64,000 nucleotides of DNA from Bacteroides sp. (lineage in GTDB: Bacteria; Bacteroidota; Bacteroidia; Bacteroidales; Bacteroidaceae), in NCBI GenBank assembly GCA_022648295.1, contig JALCME010000002.1, positions 1 to 64,000 of the forward strand, read 5' to 3'. Positions 34,121 through 44,201 of this stretch are shown here, piece by piece. The first letter of the stretch is position 1; the number at the start of each line of letters is the position of its first letter. Made by a program: the position numbers and the translations under genes. Under the pieces are notes generated by a model that was not told the origin of the DNA, did no database searches, and saw nothing but the letters and a program-made list of their open reading frames with translations.

Positions 34121-35551
34121 TTAATTCCAGTCCTTAGAATATTTAATGCCATCAAAAACCAACTCATCGTCATAAAAGGCACTTGCCATCCTTTGCATTG
34201 CAGGTAATTGAACTCCTTCAAAGTTTGACCGATTTGGATCCATTGCAAAAATCATGTGAGATAAATAACCATCTTCACGCATACTCTTTAAGCGTGATTC
34301 ACTCGCTGTACGTCCTTGGCTAAACTCTTGAGAGTATAAGCCCATGTTAGATTTTGGCATTCCCGGAAAAGCAGTACTTAAATCAGAGGAACCACCATAA
34401 TCATGCAATGCATAGTCTACAAACTCTCCCGATTGTATTCCATCAACAGAGGGTAAACCATAGGTAGTGCTGTAAGCATAGGCAACGACCCATCTCTCAG
34501 GTTGTGCTTTCTTTACTTCGTAACAAAGACGGGCTGCGGCTGCTTTACTTGGATACACAAATCCCGGAGTGATATTAGTATATTCATAAGAAGAATACTC
34601 ATCATCCACAAAAATCCCATCCAACTGATAAGCATCGCACATTGCTTTTACTTCTTTGGCAAATTCCCGAGCTGTTTCGTCAGCCATATTAGCTATTCCT
34701 GAACGATCATGATTCCCCAACAAACCAAGAATAATTTTCACGCCTCTATCTTGTAAAGGCTTTAAATAGTGTTCACGATGATCAAGTATAGCCTGTACAT
34801 TCTCATTATTAAATATATATACACGCCCTGTTTCTGCATTATAATTAATATTAGCAGAAAATAGAATTAAAGCATCGACCAGAGGCTTACCATTACTCTT
34901 TAGAGTAAAACTAAGATTATTCAACGGGTTGGTATCATTTACTTCCATGCAACTAAAAACTTTCACACCAGGCTGTCCGTCGACATACTTGACACAATCG
35001 GGTATCCCGGTCAAATCTTTCACAAAAACCAGACGAGTCTGATCTTCCTCTGCCAATTTGAAGTCTCCGGAAGTAACCTTCATACGCAAAGGAATTACAT
35101 AATCTTTGTCGGAAAAAAGACTTCCATCCGAAACAAAGGATACTTTCATTTCGGATGACTGGACAATACCTGCAGGCAAATTAATGCTTCCATCATTTTC
35201 TAAGATTACTTCATTTTTTGGGAAAATTTCATATGTAGTTCCATTCTTTGCATTATATTCAGTAAGCACCGTTTCATCATAAGAGACGACTACGGTAGCC
35301 GCCGAGCTCAACTTAGCTGTTGTCCTTAAGTAGAAAGAAATATCGCCGGCACTCCGAAATTCCACATTTGAAAACATACGCTTTCCGAAACTGTCACTTA
35401 TATATCCCATCACACTCCCGTCACCAGTTTCATATCTGCTGTCATCCACCTGCCCGACCACAATATCATCGGAACAAGATACAAACAAGCCACCTGCCAA
35501 CACGAATGCTCCAATCCAATATTTTAAATTCATATTATTAAAGTATTTCAT
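34121..35551 (-). CDS. GH18 endo-beta-N-acetylglucosaminidase with N-terminal DUF1735 domain
   Basis: 476 residues. Lipoprotein signal with acidic tail (GLFVSCSDD, Cys26); start may be Met7. Residues 45-180 are a DUF1735 beta-domain. From about 190 a GH18 barrel follows, with LDGIFVDDEYSS (310-321) carrying the DxxDxDxE-type motif: Asp316 and catalytic Glu318. It closely fits the EndoBT-3987 type, which cuts the chitobiose core of high-mannose N-glycans on the cell surface. Neighbours are a DUF1735-LamG protein upstream and the Ig-like lipoprotein downstream, the same order as in N-glycan loci. Substrate is inferred from family and context. Confidence 0.88.
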   Translation of the reverse strand: MKYFNNMNLKYWIGAFVLAGGLFVSCSDDIVVGQVDDSRYETGDGSVMGYISDSFGKRMFSNVEFRSAGDISFYLRTTAKLSSAATVVVSYDETVLTEYNAKNGTTYEIFPKNEVILENDGSINLPAGIVQSSEMKVSFVSDGSLFSDKDYVIPLRMKVTSGDFKLAEEDQTRLVFVKDLTGIPDCVKYVDGQPGVKVFSCMEVNDTNPLNNLSFTLKSNGKPLVDALILFSANINYNAETGRVYIFNNENVQAILDHREHYLKPLQDRGVKIILGLLGNHDRSGIANMADETAREFAKEVKAMCDAYQLDGIFVDDEYSSYEYTNITPGFVYPSKAAAARLCYEVKKAQPERWVVAYAYSTTYGLPSVDGIQSGEFVDYALHDYGGSSDLSTAFPGMPKSNMGLYSQEFSQGRTASESRLKSMREDGYLSHMIFAMDPNRSNFEGVQLPAMQRMASAFYDDELVFDGIKYSKDWN

Positions 35552-35585
35552 AATTTCTCCTTCTTGTGATTAATAAGGTTATCTG

Positions 35586-36737
35586 TTATTGGGGTAATGA
35601 AACCGAATCCCATCTCATATCCGCATTGGCCACCACCGTATTTCCGTTTCCAGTATGATCCACTACAACCTTTCCACTACCTTCATCAAATTTCCAGTAT
35701 GCCATCAGCCCTTCACTATCGGGTGCTATTATATAATAATGATTCTTCGCTTCAATTTCATCACCAGTAAGCACACGGTTCCAAACGCGAACTTCACAAA
35801 TATCCCCCTCCAACCAGCGGTTGTTATCATAGGACTTTCCGATGTAAAAGCTTCTCGAAGCCCAATTTACCACACGACGATAGCCGGTATACTGTGTGGA
35901 ACCTTTCTTCACACCATTCAAATAAAACTCCACAGCTCCGTCGGTAGAATTAAATGTAGCTGCAACATGTACCCATTCATTGGTCGGTATCTGCCAAGCT
36001 GCATCCGTCACATTCCCACTGGAAGTAGCCAACTGAAGTTGATTATCAGGTACTCCAGCATCACCAACACGGAACAAAAAGTTGCCTTCAATTCCCATGA
36101 TCGTACTAATGAGCTTTCCAAATTGATCTATCCGAACCAATGCTTCAATAGTCAACTGGTTCAAGTTATTTAGGGTAGAAGATTCTGGACTTTGCAAAGC
36201 CAGATAATTGTTAGTAATATTAGCAACCGAATTAATCAATGCCGCACCCTTAATCACAAAATAAGAGGTACGTGTACTTTTTAAAAAGCCTATATTCGAA
36301 TCGGCCACTGTAACGGGTAAAACATAGACCAAATCACGATCAAGATCGGATAAGTTTTTAAAATGCACCACTACATCATTGCCCTCCATTGCACCCGCTT
36401 CAATAACAGAGATGCCGTCAAATATTTCATAGTTCTCGCTCGGAACAATAGTAGCGCTTTCATTATAAATCAAATTATACTCACCCACCAAAGAAGCATC
36501 AGCTTTATAAGTCACTTTCACATCAATAGCTTCAGGTTTGGCTATCTTCGTCTTGATAACAGCATCTTCTGCATCGTTAGTCCCTTTAAGTAAAATTGTG
36601 CCTACTTTAGAAGAAGTGGTAAAAGCTTTATTATCATAGCTTTTCATATCATCACTGCACGATGAACATACAACCGATATGCAAAATACCAGCAGTAGAG
36701 TAAAAGATAATTTTTTTATTATATGTTTCATAATCAC
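35586..36737 (-). CDS. DUF1735 plus LamG-type surface glycan-binding lipoprotein
   Basis: 383 residues. Lipoprotein signal ends at VCSSCSDD. Residues 45-165 are a DUF1735 beta-sandwich (GNDVVVHFKNLSDLDRDLVYVLPVTVAD). Residues 170-380 form a concanavalin/LamG domain: TIEALVRIDQFG, NEWVHVAATFNSTDGAVEFYLNGVKKG, FYIGKSYDNNRWLEGDICEVRVWNRVL and GLMAYWKFDEGSG. No hydrolase residues are seen, so it should bind the glycan at the cell surface and assist the neighbouring GH18 enzyme and the SusCD pair. Confidence 0.83.
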   Translation of the reverse strand: MIMKHIIKKLSFTLLLVFCISVVCSSCSDDMKSYDNKAFTTSSKVGTILLKGTNDAEDAVIKTKIAKPEAIDVKVTYKADASLVGEYNLIYNESATIVPSENYEIFDGISVIEAGAMEGNDVVVHFKNLSDLDRDLVYVLPVTVADSNIGFLKSTRTSYFVIKGAALINSVANITNNYLALQSPESSTLNNLNQLTIEALVRIDQFGKLISTIMGIEGNFLFRVGDAGVPDNQLQLATSSGNVTDAAWQIPTNEWVHVAATFNSTDGAVEFYLNGVKKGSTQYTGYRRVVNWASRSFYIGKSYDNNRWLEGDICEVRVWNRVLTGDEIEAKNHYYIIAPDSEGLMAYWKFDEGSGKVVVDHTGNGNTVVANADMRWDSVSLPQ

Positions 36738-36746
36738 AATCCTCTC

Positions 36747-37781
36747 TTATTTTATAGATGGATTAACACTTGAGATCAGTTGTCTCGTATAATAATAATT
36801 CTGTGCCAAGGTATAATAATCTGTGGAGACATTATAAATACCTACAGCTTCCACTTCAATGCCTCCATGAGTAGCAGAAGCCCAACTGCCCAATCCGGCT
36901 ATTGCTAATGTACCATTGGAAAAATATCCTATTTTTTTATTTGGATCATTTAAATCAGTAGACATTACTGTCATTCCAAAACGATTATGAGGTATATCTT
37001 CTTTATCAGCTAATAAAAGAAGATAAGTAAGTTCATCTTCACTAGTTGCATCCTTTCCCGAAATTAAGATAGACATGCAATCATCTAGTAATGAGGAATC
37101 AATCAAGTTTTGCGGTTTTCCTTCATAAGTTATTATCTTATTTGGATTACGTCTGTGCCAATCTTTTATGATATTGATAAAAGCTGTTTCATTCTCAGTA
37201 TATTCCTTCAATTCAGCAGGACGCATATGAAGTCTGGACTTACCGGCATAACCTATACAGATTCCATCATAATGATATTTGGCTGCAAGAGACAAAGCAT
37301 ATTGCAATGAATCTGTCAAGTAATCAAGGAACTCTTCCGCTACCGGTTCTTCTTCGGTGGTAAGTTCCAATTTACTATTATATGCCTCTTTCATTGATTC
37401 AAAATCAATGGTATAAATTACTTTCATAGCTTTCTCGCTACGCACTTGCTCTATTTCGTCAAGTTCCCAATCGGTAAGATTGTCCGGATGTATGAGACTG
37501 ACCACATCAATGCTGTCAGGAAGATCTGTCAGATGGTGGGCGCGATTAAATGGGACTTTCTGACTGTTATCAAACCATGCATATACCGTCTTATGGGCAG
37601 ATTTCTTATATTCACGCAAGTTTTGCAAATATGTTGCATAAAGTTTCGGATTCTGTCCCGTGATACTCGCCTGTTCAAGATCAATAGCCTCTGTGTCTGT
37701 CCAATCAGAACAAGCAGACAATGCCAATATACAGAAAGAACTTGCAATGAGTCCCTTTAATGAATTCTTATTTATTTTCAT
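36747..37781 (-). CDS. GH18-fold surface protein lacking catalytic residues
   Basis: 344 residues with lipoprotein signal (LALSACSDW, Cys24). The barrel resembles GH18, and YHYDGICIGYAG (169-180) is aligned with the DGxxxDxE motif, but the two acids are replaced: Gly177 for the Asp and Ala179 for the Glu. The protein should therefore bind rather than cut the glycan. It is encoded directly after SusD, the usual place for a surface glycan-binding protein, with the active GH18 two genes downstream. It probably arose by duplication of a GH18 gene. Residual activity cannot be excluded from sequence. Confidence 0.8.
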   Translation of the reverse strand: MKINKNSLKGLIASSFCILALSACSDWTDTEAIDLEQASITGQNPKLYATYLQNLREYKKSAHKTVYAWFDNSQKVPFNRAHHLTDLPDSIDVVSLIHPDNLTDWELDEIEQVRSEKAMKVIYTIDFESMKEAYNSKLELTTEEEPVAEEFLDYLTDSLQYALSLAAKYHYDGICIGYAGKSRLHMRPAELKEYTENETAFINIIKDWHRRNPNKIITYEGKPQNLIDSSLLDDCMSILISGKDATSEDELTYLLLLADKEDIPHNRFGMTVMSTDLNDPNKKIGYFSNGTLAIAGLGSWASATHGGIEVEAVGIYNVSTDYYTLAQNYYYTRQLISSVNPSIK

Positions 37782-37800
37782 AATATACTATTTTCAATTA

Positions 37801-39399
37801 TTACTTACGTGCCCACCATACATCAGTACCCATATTATCAGGTCCGTTCAGATAATGTTGTACTGCATATTGTACGTTTTCAGTGTTACTCGTATATTCT
37901 TCGGACGGATATGGCATACGGCGTGCACCTCTCTTACTGTCAACCACACCTCCACTACGGTTCCCATCGTCAGTAGCAGGGAGTAATTTAGGATAGCCTG
38001 TGCGACGATAGTCAGCCCATGCTTCATTACCTAAAGGCCAGTTTGCAATCCACTTTTGCGTAATGATGCGCTCCTGCTTTTCTTCCGAAGTCGCAGTTTC
38101 ATCCCACTTCACAGTGATTCCCGATAAAGTACCCTGATAAGTATACAGTCCCGAAGGATCTTTATAAGTAGTAGGTTTATTAACATCATCAGCTAAGTAT
38201 TTCTCAACACCATCGGCACCCCATTGTTCGAATGAAAAACGAACACCTTGATTATAAAAATCAGCAGCTTCTCCACCCATATCAAAATTAAATATCGCTT
38301 TGCCTTCAGCGCGTAAAAAAGCAACTTCGGCTGCATTCATCCAAAGAACAGGATCAGAAGCAGACATCTTTATAGTAGAATAGTTACTAAAATAATTCCC
38401 CATTTTGGCAAGGCTAATACTACGACGCAAACCCACATAAGGCTGTCCATCCCATTTGGATTGCTCAAAATAACTAGCCCGGCGATTGTCATTATAACCG
38501 TTCATATAGCAGACAATATCCGCAGCAGCATGGGTATCTCCACCGGTCTTTTCTTCATTGTACCGCACAGCCGTAAAAATAGGATTCGGTAGGGTTCCGA
38601 AGTATTTCCATGTTGCATTATCCTCGTTAGACTCAATAACTCCAAGCTCTTGTTTCACTGCACCCTCTGCCATTTCTTTTGCCTTTTCTGGATTGGCATA
38701 AGCAATACGCAGCGCTAATCTCAGTTTTAAAGAATTGGCAAATTCACCCCACTTTATCACATTTCCACCATATACAAAATCAGCAGTAGAAACCAATACT
38801 GCACTCTTATTTGCTGTCAACACGGCAATAGCCTCATCAAGTTCTTCAAAAAACTTATCATAAACCTCCTCTTGTGAATCATACGGAATAGTGATCTTAC
38901 CATCCTCTCCTATTTTAGAATAAGGGATTGCCCCATATGTGTCAGTCACACGGCTCATTGCAGCCACCTTAATAATCTGCGCAATAGCATAGGGGACTGG
39001 ATTATTCGTATTTGCAGATACTATCTTTACTGTATTCAGGTTATTGTATAAGGTAGATATAATCCTATTACTTATCAAAAACACACGCGTCCAATCATTT
39101 TTAGCATCAAAATTAGATATCGTATTTGACCAACCGCTGTTTGAATCAGCAAAATAACCACCCATAGGGCCACCTAACAAACAATCGGTGAATTGTGCAG
39201 TGTTAACATCCGAGGAAATTACAGTACTGGCCAAACTACTCATTGCTGAACCTAAAGCATAATCATCAGCATTCAAGTCACCTGGCTGATACGGATTGGA
39301 ATTTATGTTCATATACCTGTCCGTACATGAAATAAAGCCCAAAACCACCAAAGCTGTAATCAATTTATTTATTATGTTCCTTTTCATATTGTTTATCAT
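37801..39399 (-). CDS. SusD-like outer-membrane lipoprotein
   Basis: 532 residues. Lipoprotein signal ends at GFISCTDRY. The helical, TPR-like core and the features DLNADDYALGSAMSSLAS near the start, WGEFANSLKLRLALRIAYANP and VLWMNAAEVAFLRAEGK match the SusD-like_2 (SusD/RagB superfamily) group. It forms the lid of the SusC transporter and delivers glycan. The start codon overlaps the SusC stop by one base (TAATG), so translation is coupled. A second ATG at 39387 is possible. Product is on the cell surface. Confidence 0.92.
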   Translation of the reverse strand: MINNMKRNIINKLITALVVLGFISCTDRYMNINSNPYQPGDLNADDYALGSAMSSLASTVISSDVNTAQFTDCLLGGPMGGYFADSNSGWSNTISNFDAKNDWTRVFLISNRIISTLYNNLNTVKIVSANTNNPVPYAIAQIIKVAAMSRVTDTYGAIPYSKIGEDGKITIPYDSQEEVYDKFFEELDEAIAVLTANKSAVLVSTADFVYGGNVIKWGEFANSLKLRLALRIAYANPEKAKEMAEGAVKQELGVIESNEDNATWKYFGTLPNPIFTAVRYNEEKTGGDTHAAADIVCYMNGYNDNRRASYFEQSKWDGQPYVGLRRSISLAKMGNYFSNYSTIKMSASDPVLWMNAAEVAFLRAEGKAIFNFDMGGEAADFYNQGVRFSFEQWGADGVEKYLADDVNKPTTYKDPSGLYTYQGTLSGITVKWDETATSEEKQERIITQKWIANWPLGNEAWADYRRTGYPKLLPATDDGNRSGGVVDSKRGARRMPYPSEEYTSNTENVQYAVQHYLNGPDNMGTDVWWARK

Positions 39400-42300
39400 T
39401 AAAATTTAAAGTTCAAACTGAAACCGATGTTACGCAAAGAAGGCATCATAAAATAATCAATCCCTTGATAGAAATTATCAGTAGAAGCTACACTTTCAGG
39501 ATCAAACGGAGCTTTATTGTAAATCATCCAAAGATTCCGTCCGATTATAGATACTTTTAAATCACAAATATTATGTAGTTTTTTCCTTGGAAATGTGTAA
39601 CCGAAAGACACTTCTTGCAAGCGAACATTAGTAGCTGAATAAGTATAATATTGAGGGATAGAGGTACCGCTACCTATTACACTATACCACGTTTCAGGGT
39701 TAAGATAATCATTGCCATTTACAAGTACATAACCAAGATCACGTGCGTCAGCCGATGCCTTAGATACTCCATAATAGTCCAGCATCGCCTGAGTACGTGA
39801 ATAAACAACACCACCAAGACGGGCGGAAACCAAGAAACCTGCATTAAAGTTATTCCAGCTAAAATTACTACGCCACGCCAGATTACATTTAGGCAACACG
39901 CTTCCCAATTTAATATAGTTATTCGGATTTTGAATAGTTTCGGTAGAAATCTGTCCATTCTGATTAACAAGAATATTCCCATTATCATCTCGTTTCAGGT
40001 CAATTAAAGAATAGAGATCTCCCATACTCCCACCTTCTCTTAAGAGAAAACGAGCTTCACCCAAACCGCCCATATTCAAAACATTCAGAGAAAAGCGTTC
40101 GCCCGTTGCAGGGTTAACAGCATTATCTGCTAAGGTGAGAATCTTATTTTTATTAGTTGAGAAAGTAAAACCGGTATCCCAAGTAAAGCCCTTCCATGTA
40201 TTCTTGTAGCCTAATGATAGTTCAACGCCGGAGTTGCGCACCGCACCCGTCTGAATATACATAGCAGACCAACCACTTACCGGTAATTGGGGATTGAATG
40301 TTTGGTTCATAGTCTTAGCACTATAGTATGTCACATCAAAATCAAATTTCTTAAGAAAGCGCATAGACAAACCCACTTCCAACGAATTTGTACGCTCCGG
40401 TTTTAAGTTATATAAAGGATATTGAGTCATAATACTCCATTGACCGGAACTTGAGTTCCACTCATAACGTGGATTAGCCAAATATCTTTCAAAAGCACTA
40501 CCCACTGAAGCCCACGAACCACGTACTTTCATAAAGGACAGATAATCTTTATTTAAATCAGGCATCAATTCCGACAGAACCACAGAGCCACCAATTGAGG
40601 GGTAAAAAAAGGATTTACTTTTCGAATTCGGGCCAGCCAACTGAGAGGGCCAATCATTCCGTCCCGTAAATGTCAAAAAGTAGGTATTCTTATAACCAAC
40701 TTCCGCAGACGCAAAAAGAGATTGAGTTTGTTCACGCCACCCTTCCTGCAAACGCAGTGTTTTACTGGCACTCAAATTCTGAATAGCAAAGAAATTTGTT
40801 AACCCCACTGGCTCTCCCGTAAAGGAGTCACTTCCATCAGCTATTGGGCCACGTACTTTCATGGCATCAGAACGTACATCAGAGAAAGAACCTCCAATAT
40901 TAGCTTGTAAAGACCAGTCTTCACCAAAAGACTTATTAATATTAATCAAAAAATCAGCATACAATTGTTTACTCTGCGACTTAGTGATGCCATACAAACC
41001 ACGAGATGATTTTTCCGTCAACTGGGTATTAGTAGAAGCATAAAACTTTTCAGTATAATCATTATTTGAATTATCCAAACGAACACGCCCTGAAATATTC
41101 AACCAATCTAAAATCTGATAATTCAACCCGGCATTCAACATGTATCGGTCTTTTTTATTTTCACGTAAATTTCTATAGTTAATCCAATATGGATTCTGCA
41201 TAGCCATAGCTTCATCACCTACCGGCCAATATTGAGTATATATCTTGCGGGCAAGATCATAACGCTCATACATTCGAATATCTTCCCAATCATTGCCTCG
41301 GGGAAATAAATAGGCTCCTACCAAAGGGTTATTGTAAGAACCCTGATTTGTCATATTCCGGTCATTCTGCCGAATGTAACTGGCACCAATGTCCAACTTC
41401 ATTTTATCATTCAAGAATGAAGTCGTATTACGTACAGTAAAATTATAACGATTATACTTATTATTGGGTACAATACCCTTAGAGTTCACAATTGCAGCTG
41501 ATGCATAAGTTTGATTTTTCTCCGTACCAGTAGACAAGGAAACACTCTCAGTTCCAATAACACCTGTCTGAAAATAATCATCTTTCGGATTGTAGTTATA
41601 ATTATTGGCTTGCGTTAAATGTGATCCCCAGCTAAGAGCTCCGGAAGCACTCAAAACACCATCTGTACCTGTTCCATACCGATTTTGAAAATTAGGCATT
41701 ACAAACGGATCTATAAACTCTGTGTTACTATTAACCATTAGGTTTAACTTGCCTTCCTTACCTTTCTTCGTCATAATAACAATTGCACCATTAGCAGCTT
41801 CCGAGCCATACAATGCAGCAGCAGCAGCTCCAGTCAGGACAGACATGGACTCTATATCTTCCGGATTAATATCCGCAATCGGCTCGGAGGAGCCCTGAGA
41901 CTGGAATTCAGTACCACCTACTGCTGCACGTCCAGAAAAGACAGGCACTCCATCTATGACATAAAGTGCATTCGAAGACTGCATAATAGACTTAGTACCC
42001 CGCATCACCACTTTCGAAGCCCCACCTATACCAGATGAAGAAGCATTGATGTTAACGCCAGCTACTTTACCACTCAAAGAATTCACAAAGTTGGCATCCT
42101 TATTCGAAGTGATTTCATCGGCATTTACTTGTTGAACATTATAAGATAATGCCTTCTCCGAACGTTTAATACCAAGTGCAGTTACTACAATTTCCTCTAT
42201 CATTTGTGTATCAGTTTGCATCACTAAGTTAATGATATTTTGGCCTTTTAACGCAATCTCCTGCGGCTTATAACCGATATAAGAAAATTGAATAATAGAG

Positions 42301-42785
42301 TTTACTCCTGTTATCATCAATGCAAAATAGCCATTCACATCAGTAATAGCACCAACACTGGTTCCTTTCACTAATACGTTAACTCCGATTAAAGGTTCCC
42401 CTGAGACATCAACAACTCGTCCGGTTACCTTTCGCTCTTTGCCTTGTTGATTAACAGATTGTTGCGGATGTGCTTTCTCTGAAAGATAAATAATATGATC
42501 TTCCACTTTATAAGAAATATCTTTCCCTTGAAGAATAACATTCAAGGCATCTTCTATGGATGCATTTCTTATTTTGACATTTCCTACCGGCAATCCAGCT
42601 AACTTGTCATCATAAAAAAACTGATATCTGGATTGAGATTTGATTTGTTCAATGACTTTTCCTAATGTAGCATGAGGTACATTTAAATTCAACTGGGCAA
42701 ACCCCCATTGAACAGAAATTATCATGAGCAACAAAACGAATAAAGTTCGCATAGAAGCCGAACTAAAAACATAACTGTCCTTCAT
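39399..42785 (-). CDS. SusC-like TonB-dependent transporter with STN domain
   Basis: 1128 residues. Signal peptide to about residue 30 (VQWGFAQ). Residues 32-105 form an STN (secretin/TonB short N-terminal) domain (LGKVIEQIKSQSRYQFFYDD), then a carboxypeptidase-regulatory-like domain (VTGRVVDVSGEPLIGVNVLVKGT), then the TonB box region and plug (VDGVPVFSGRA, SMSVLTGAAAAALYGSEAANGAI) and a long barrel ending in FSLNFKF. The STN domain is the part that signals to a FecR anti-sigma factor, matching the adjacent sigma/FecR genes. It imports glycan into the periplasm. It is the first gene of the structural operon. Confidence 0.96.
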   Translation of the reverse strand: MKDSYVFSSASMRTLFVLLLMIISVQWGFAQLNLNVPHATLGKVIEQIKSQSRYQFFYDDKLAGLPVGNVKIRNASIEDALNVILQGKDISYKVEDHIIYLSEKAHPQQSVNQQGKERKVTGRVVDVSGEPLIGVNVLVKGTSVGAITDVNGYFALMITGVNSIIQFSYIGYKPQEIALKGQNIINLVMQTDTQMIEEIVVTALGIKRSEKALSYNVQQVNADEITSNKDANFVNSLSGKVAGVNINASSSGIGGASKVVMRGTKSIMQSSNALYVIDGVPVFSGRAAVGGTEFQSQGSSEPIADINPEDIESMSVLTGAAAAALYGSEAANGAIVIMTKKGKEGKLNLMVNSNTEFIDPFVMPNFQNRYGTGTDGVLSASGALSWGSHLTQANNYNYNPKDDYFQTGVIGTESVSLSTGTEKNQTYASAAIVNSKGIVPNNKYNRYNFTVRNTTSFLNDKMKLDIGASYIRQNDRNMTNQGSYNNPLVGAYLFPRGNDWEDIRMYERYDLARKIYTQYWPVGDEAMAMQNPYWINYRNLRENKKDRYMLNAGLNYQILDWLNISGRVRLDNSNNDYTEKFYASTNTQLTEKSSRGLYGITKSQSKQLYADFLININKSFGEDWSLQANIGGSFSDVRSDAMKVRGPIADGSDSFTGEPVGLTNFFAIQNLSASKTLRLQEGWREQTQSLFASAEVGYKNTYFLTFTGRNDWPSQLAGPNSKSKSFFYPSIGGSVVLSELMPDLNKDYLSFMKVRGSWASVGSAFERYLANPRYEWNSSSGQWSIMTQYPLYNLKPERTNSLEVGLSMRFLKKFDFDVTYYSAKTMNQTFNPQLPVSGWSAMYIQTGAVRNSGVELSLGYKNTWKGFTWDTGFTFSTNKNKILTLADNAVNPATGERFSLNVLNMGGLGEARFLLREGGSMGDLYSLIDLKRDDNGNILVNQNGQISTETIQNPNNYIKLGSVLPKCNLAWRSNFSWNNFNAGFLVSARLGGVVYSRTQAMLDYYGVSKASADARDLGYVLVNGNDYLNPETWYSVIGSGTSIPQYYTYSATNVRLQEVSFGYTFPRKKLHNICDLKVSIIGRNLWMIYNKAPFDPESVASTDNFYQGIDYFMMPSLRNIGFSLNFKF

Positions 42786-43199
42786 AAATAAAATTTAAAG
42801 GTTACACATTGGTTAATTCTAATAAATAGGGAATTTACTCCCCGCTTTATGTAAATAGAACAACTACTCTTCAAAATACACTTAATGCAAAAAGAGATTT
42901 TTCATATAGAATGAAAAAAGGAAATAGCCTTCCTCTATTTCCTTTTCCCCTTATTTTCTCGGTCTTATTTCCTTAGCTCATTAAAAAAGGATAAGGACAA
43001 TTTTCTGTTCTTACGCCTCGCTGCATATTAAGTCTGTTACCAATATCAAATCCCCCCCCTCTAAGAGCTGTATTCCCTGTCCACTTAATTGATAGGAAGT
43101 ACTTGAAAAAGACACAGAACAATATAGTCAAGAATAAGACATACGATAGTTATCAAAATTAGATCCTTCCACCTCTATCGTTCCTAAGATCTATTTCCT
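42786..43199. other. Intergenic gap between FecR gene and SusC gene
   Basis: This 414-base A/T-rich gap holds the terminator at 42913-42946 and an 8-base C run at 43052-43059. The stretch 42786-42912 should carry the sigma-dependent SusC promoter, but no TAnnTTTG box on the minus strand is seen, as expected for a promoter read by an ECF sigma factor. No gene is evident. Confidence 0.6.
42913..42946 (-). terminator. Terminator of the sigma/anti-sigma transcript
   Basis: On the minus strand AAAAGGAAATAG and CTATTTCCTTTT (42935-42946 and 42916-42927) form a perfect 12-bp stem with a 7-base loop, and the 3' arm runs into a T-tract (CCTTTTTTC). It separates the regulatory genes from the SusC operon. 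Confidence 0.75.
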
Positions 43200-44201
43200 C
43201 TATTTTTTTAATGAAATAAACACACTGCTACCTACCATCTTATACTTAATAGGAATTGTATTTTCAATGGAATTTAATACACTTTCCACATTATCTTTCT
43301 TTATCAATGTTCCGGAATAGGTTTTCTTCACATCAATATCGGGAGATAAAATAACTTTCACGCCATAAGACTTCTCTAACGTCCTGGCAATTGTATAGAT
43401 ATCGGCCTTTTCAAAAACAAACTCATTACTGTACCAGTTCTCAATGCCAGTATCAACTTGCTTTACGACTAAGCGTTGAGTCATACCGTTCAATTCAGCC
43501 TTCTGCCCTGGAGACAAGACAACCTGTCCCTCATCATGGTTTCCCTTCACTTCTATTTCCCCTTTAATCAAAGTCGCTACTGCCGATCTATTTGTTTTCT
43601 CACTTTTCAAATTAAAGATTGTTCCCAACACCCTTACCTGCATAACTTCACTCCGAACAATAAAAGGCTTTTCTATATCTCTCTTCACTTCAAAATGAGC
43701 TTCTCCGTCCATATAGACATCCCTTGCTTTTTCAGAAAATTGACGCGGATATTTCAAAGTAGTATGCTTGTTCAACCAGACTTTGGTTCCATCAGGCAAT
43801 TGTAGCTCCTTAACAATATTTTGAGCAGCAACGATTACTAATGCACTTTCTTCTTTTTGAACCTTATACATATAGTAAGAGGTACTTAACAGGAACACTA
43901 TACCGGCAAAGATGGCAGCATACCGTATTCCCCGGAGAAGTTTCTTTTTTTTCTGTAGGCCAGTTTCATGATCCAATCTCTTAAACAAGACTTGTTCTGC
44001 CTTCTCTATCTTCTTCTCGTCTGCAAATTTGCCAAAATTCCCCAGATAATACAATTCCTCCATTTTAAAGAATTCACAAGCATGCTCACTCGATTCATCC
44101 AACCAAGCATTTACTTTACGAAGCTCCTCTTCCGTGCATTCTCCCATAAAGAATCTCATCATAATAGCCTCATCTAATTTATTCATATTCTCATTTATCA
44201 T
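43200..44201 (-). CDS. FecR-family anti-sigma factor
   Basis: 333 residues. Residues 1-85 are a cytoplasmic sigma-binding region (MRFFMGECTEEELRKVNAWL). A single membrane span lies at about 88-110 (YAAIFAGIVFLLSTSYYMY). The periplasmic FecR domain follows (QLPDGTKVWLNKHTTLKYP, DVYMDGEAHFEVKRD, PFIVRSEVMQVRVLGTIFNL) and the C-terminus is a DUF4974 domain that meets the STN domain of SusC. It holds or activates the ECF sigma factor depending on glycan bound outside. The start overlaps the sigma stop by four bases (ATGA). Confidence 0.93.
   Translation of the reverse strand: MINENMNKLDEAIMMRFFMGECTEEELRKVNAWLDESSEHACEFFKMEELYYLGNFGKFADEKKIEKAEQVLFKRLDHETGLQKKKKLLRGIRYAAIFAGIVFLLSTSYYMYKVQKEESALVIVAAQNIVKELQLPDGTKVWLNKHTTLKYPRQFSEKARDVYMDGEAHFEVKRDIEKPFIVRSEVMQVRVLGTIFNLKSEKTNRSAVATLIKGEIEVKGNHDEGQVVLSPGQKAELNGMTQRLVVKQVDTGIENWYSNEFVFEKADIYTIARTLEKSYGVKVILSPDIDVKKTYSGTLIKKDNVESVLNSIENTIPIKYKMVGSSVFISLKK

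Noticed and set aside
43052..43059. Run of eight C as a phase-variable tract
   Set aside because: It lies in a non-coding gap about 140 bases from the nearest gene end and away from any visible promoter.
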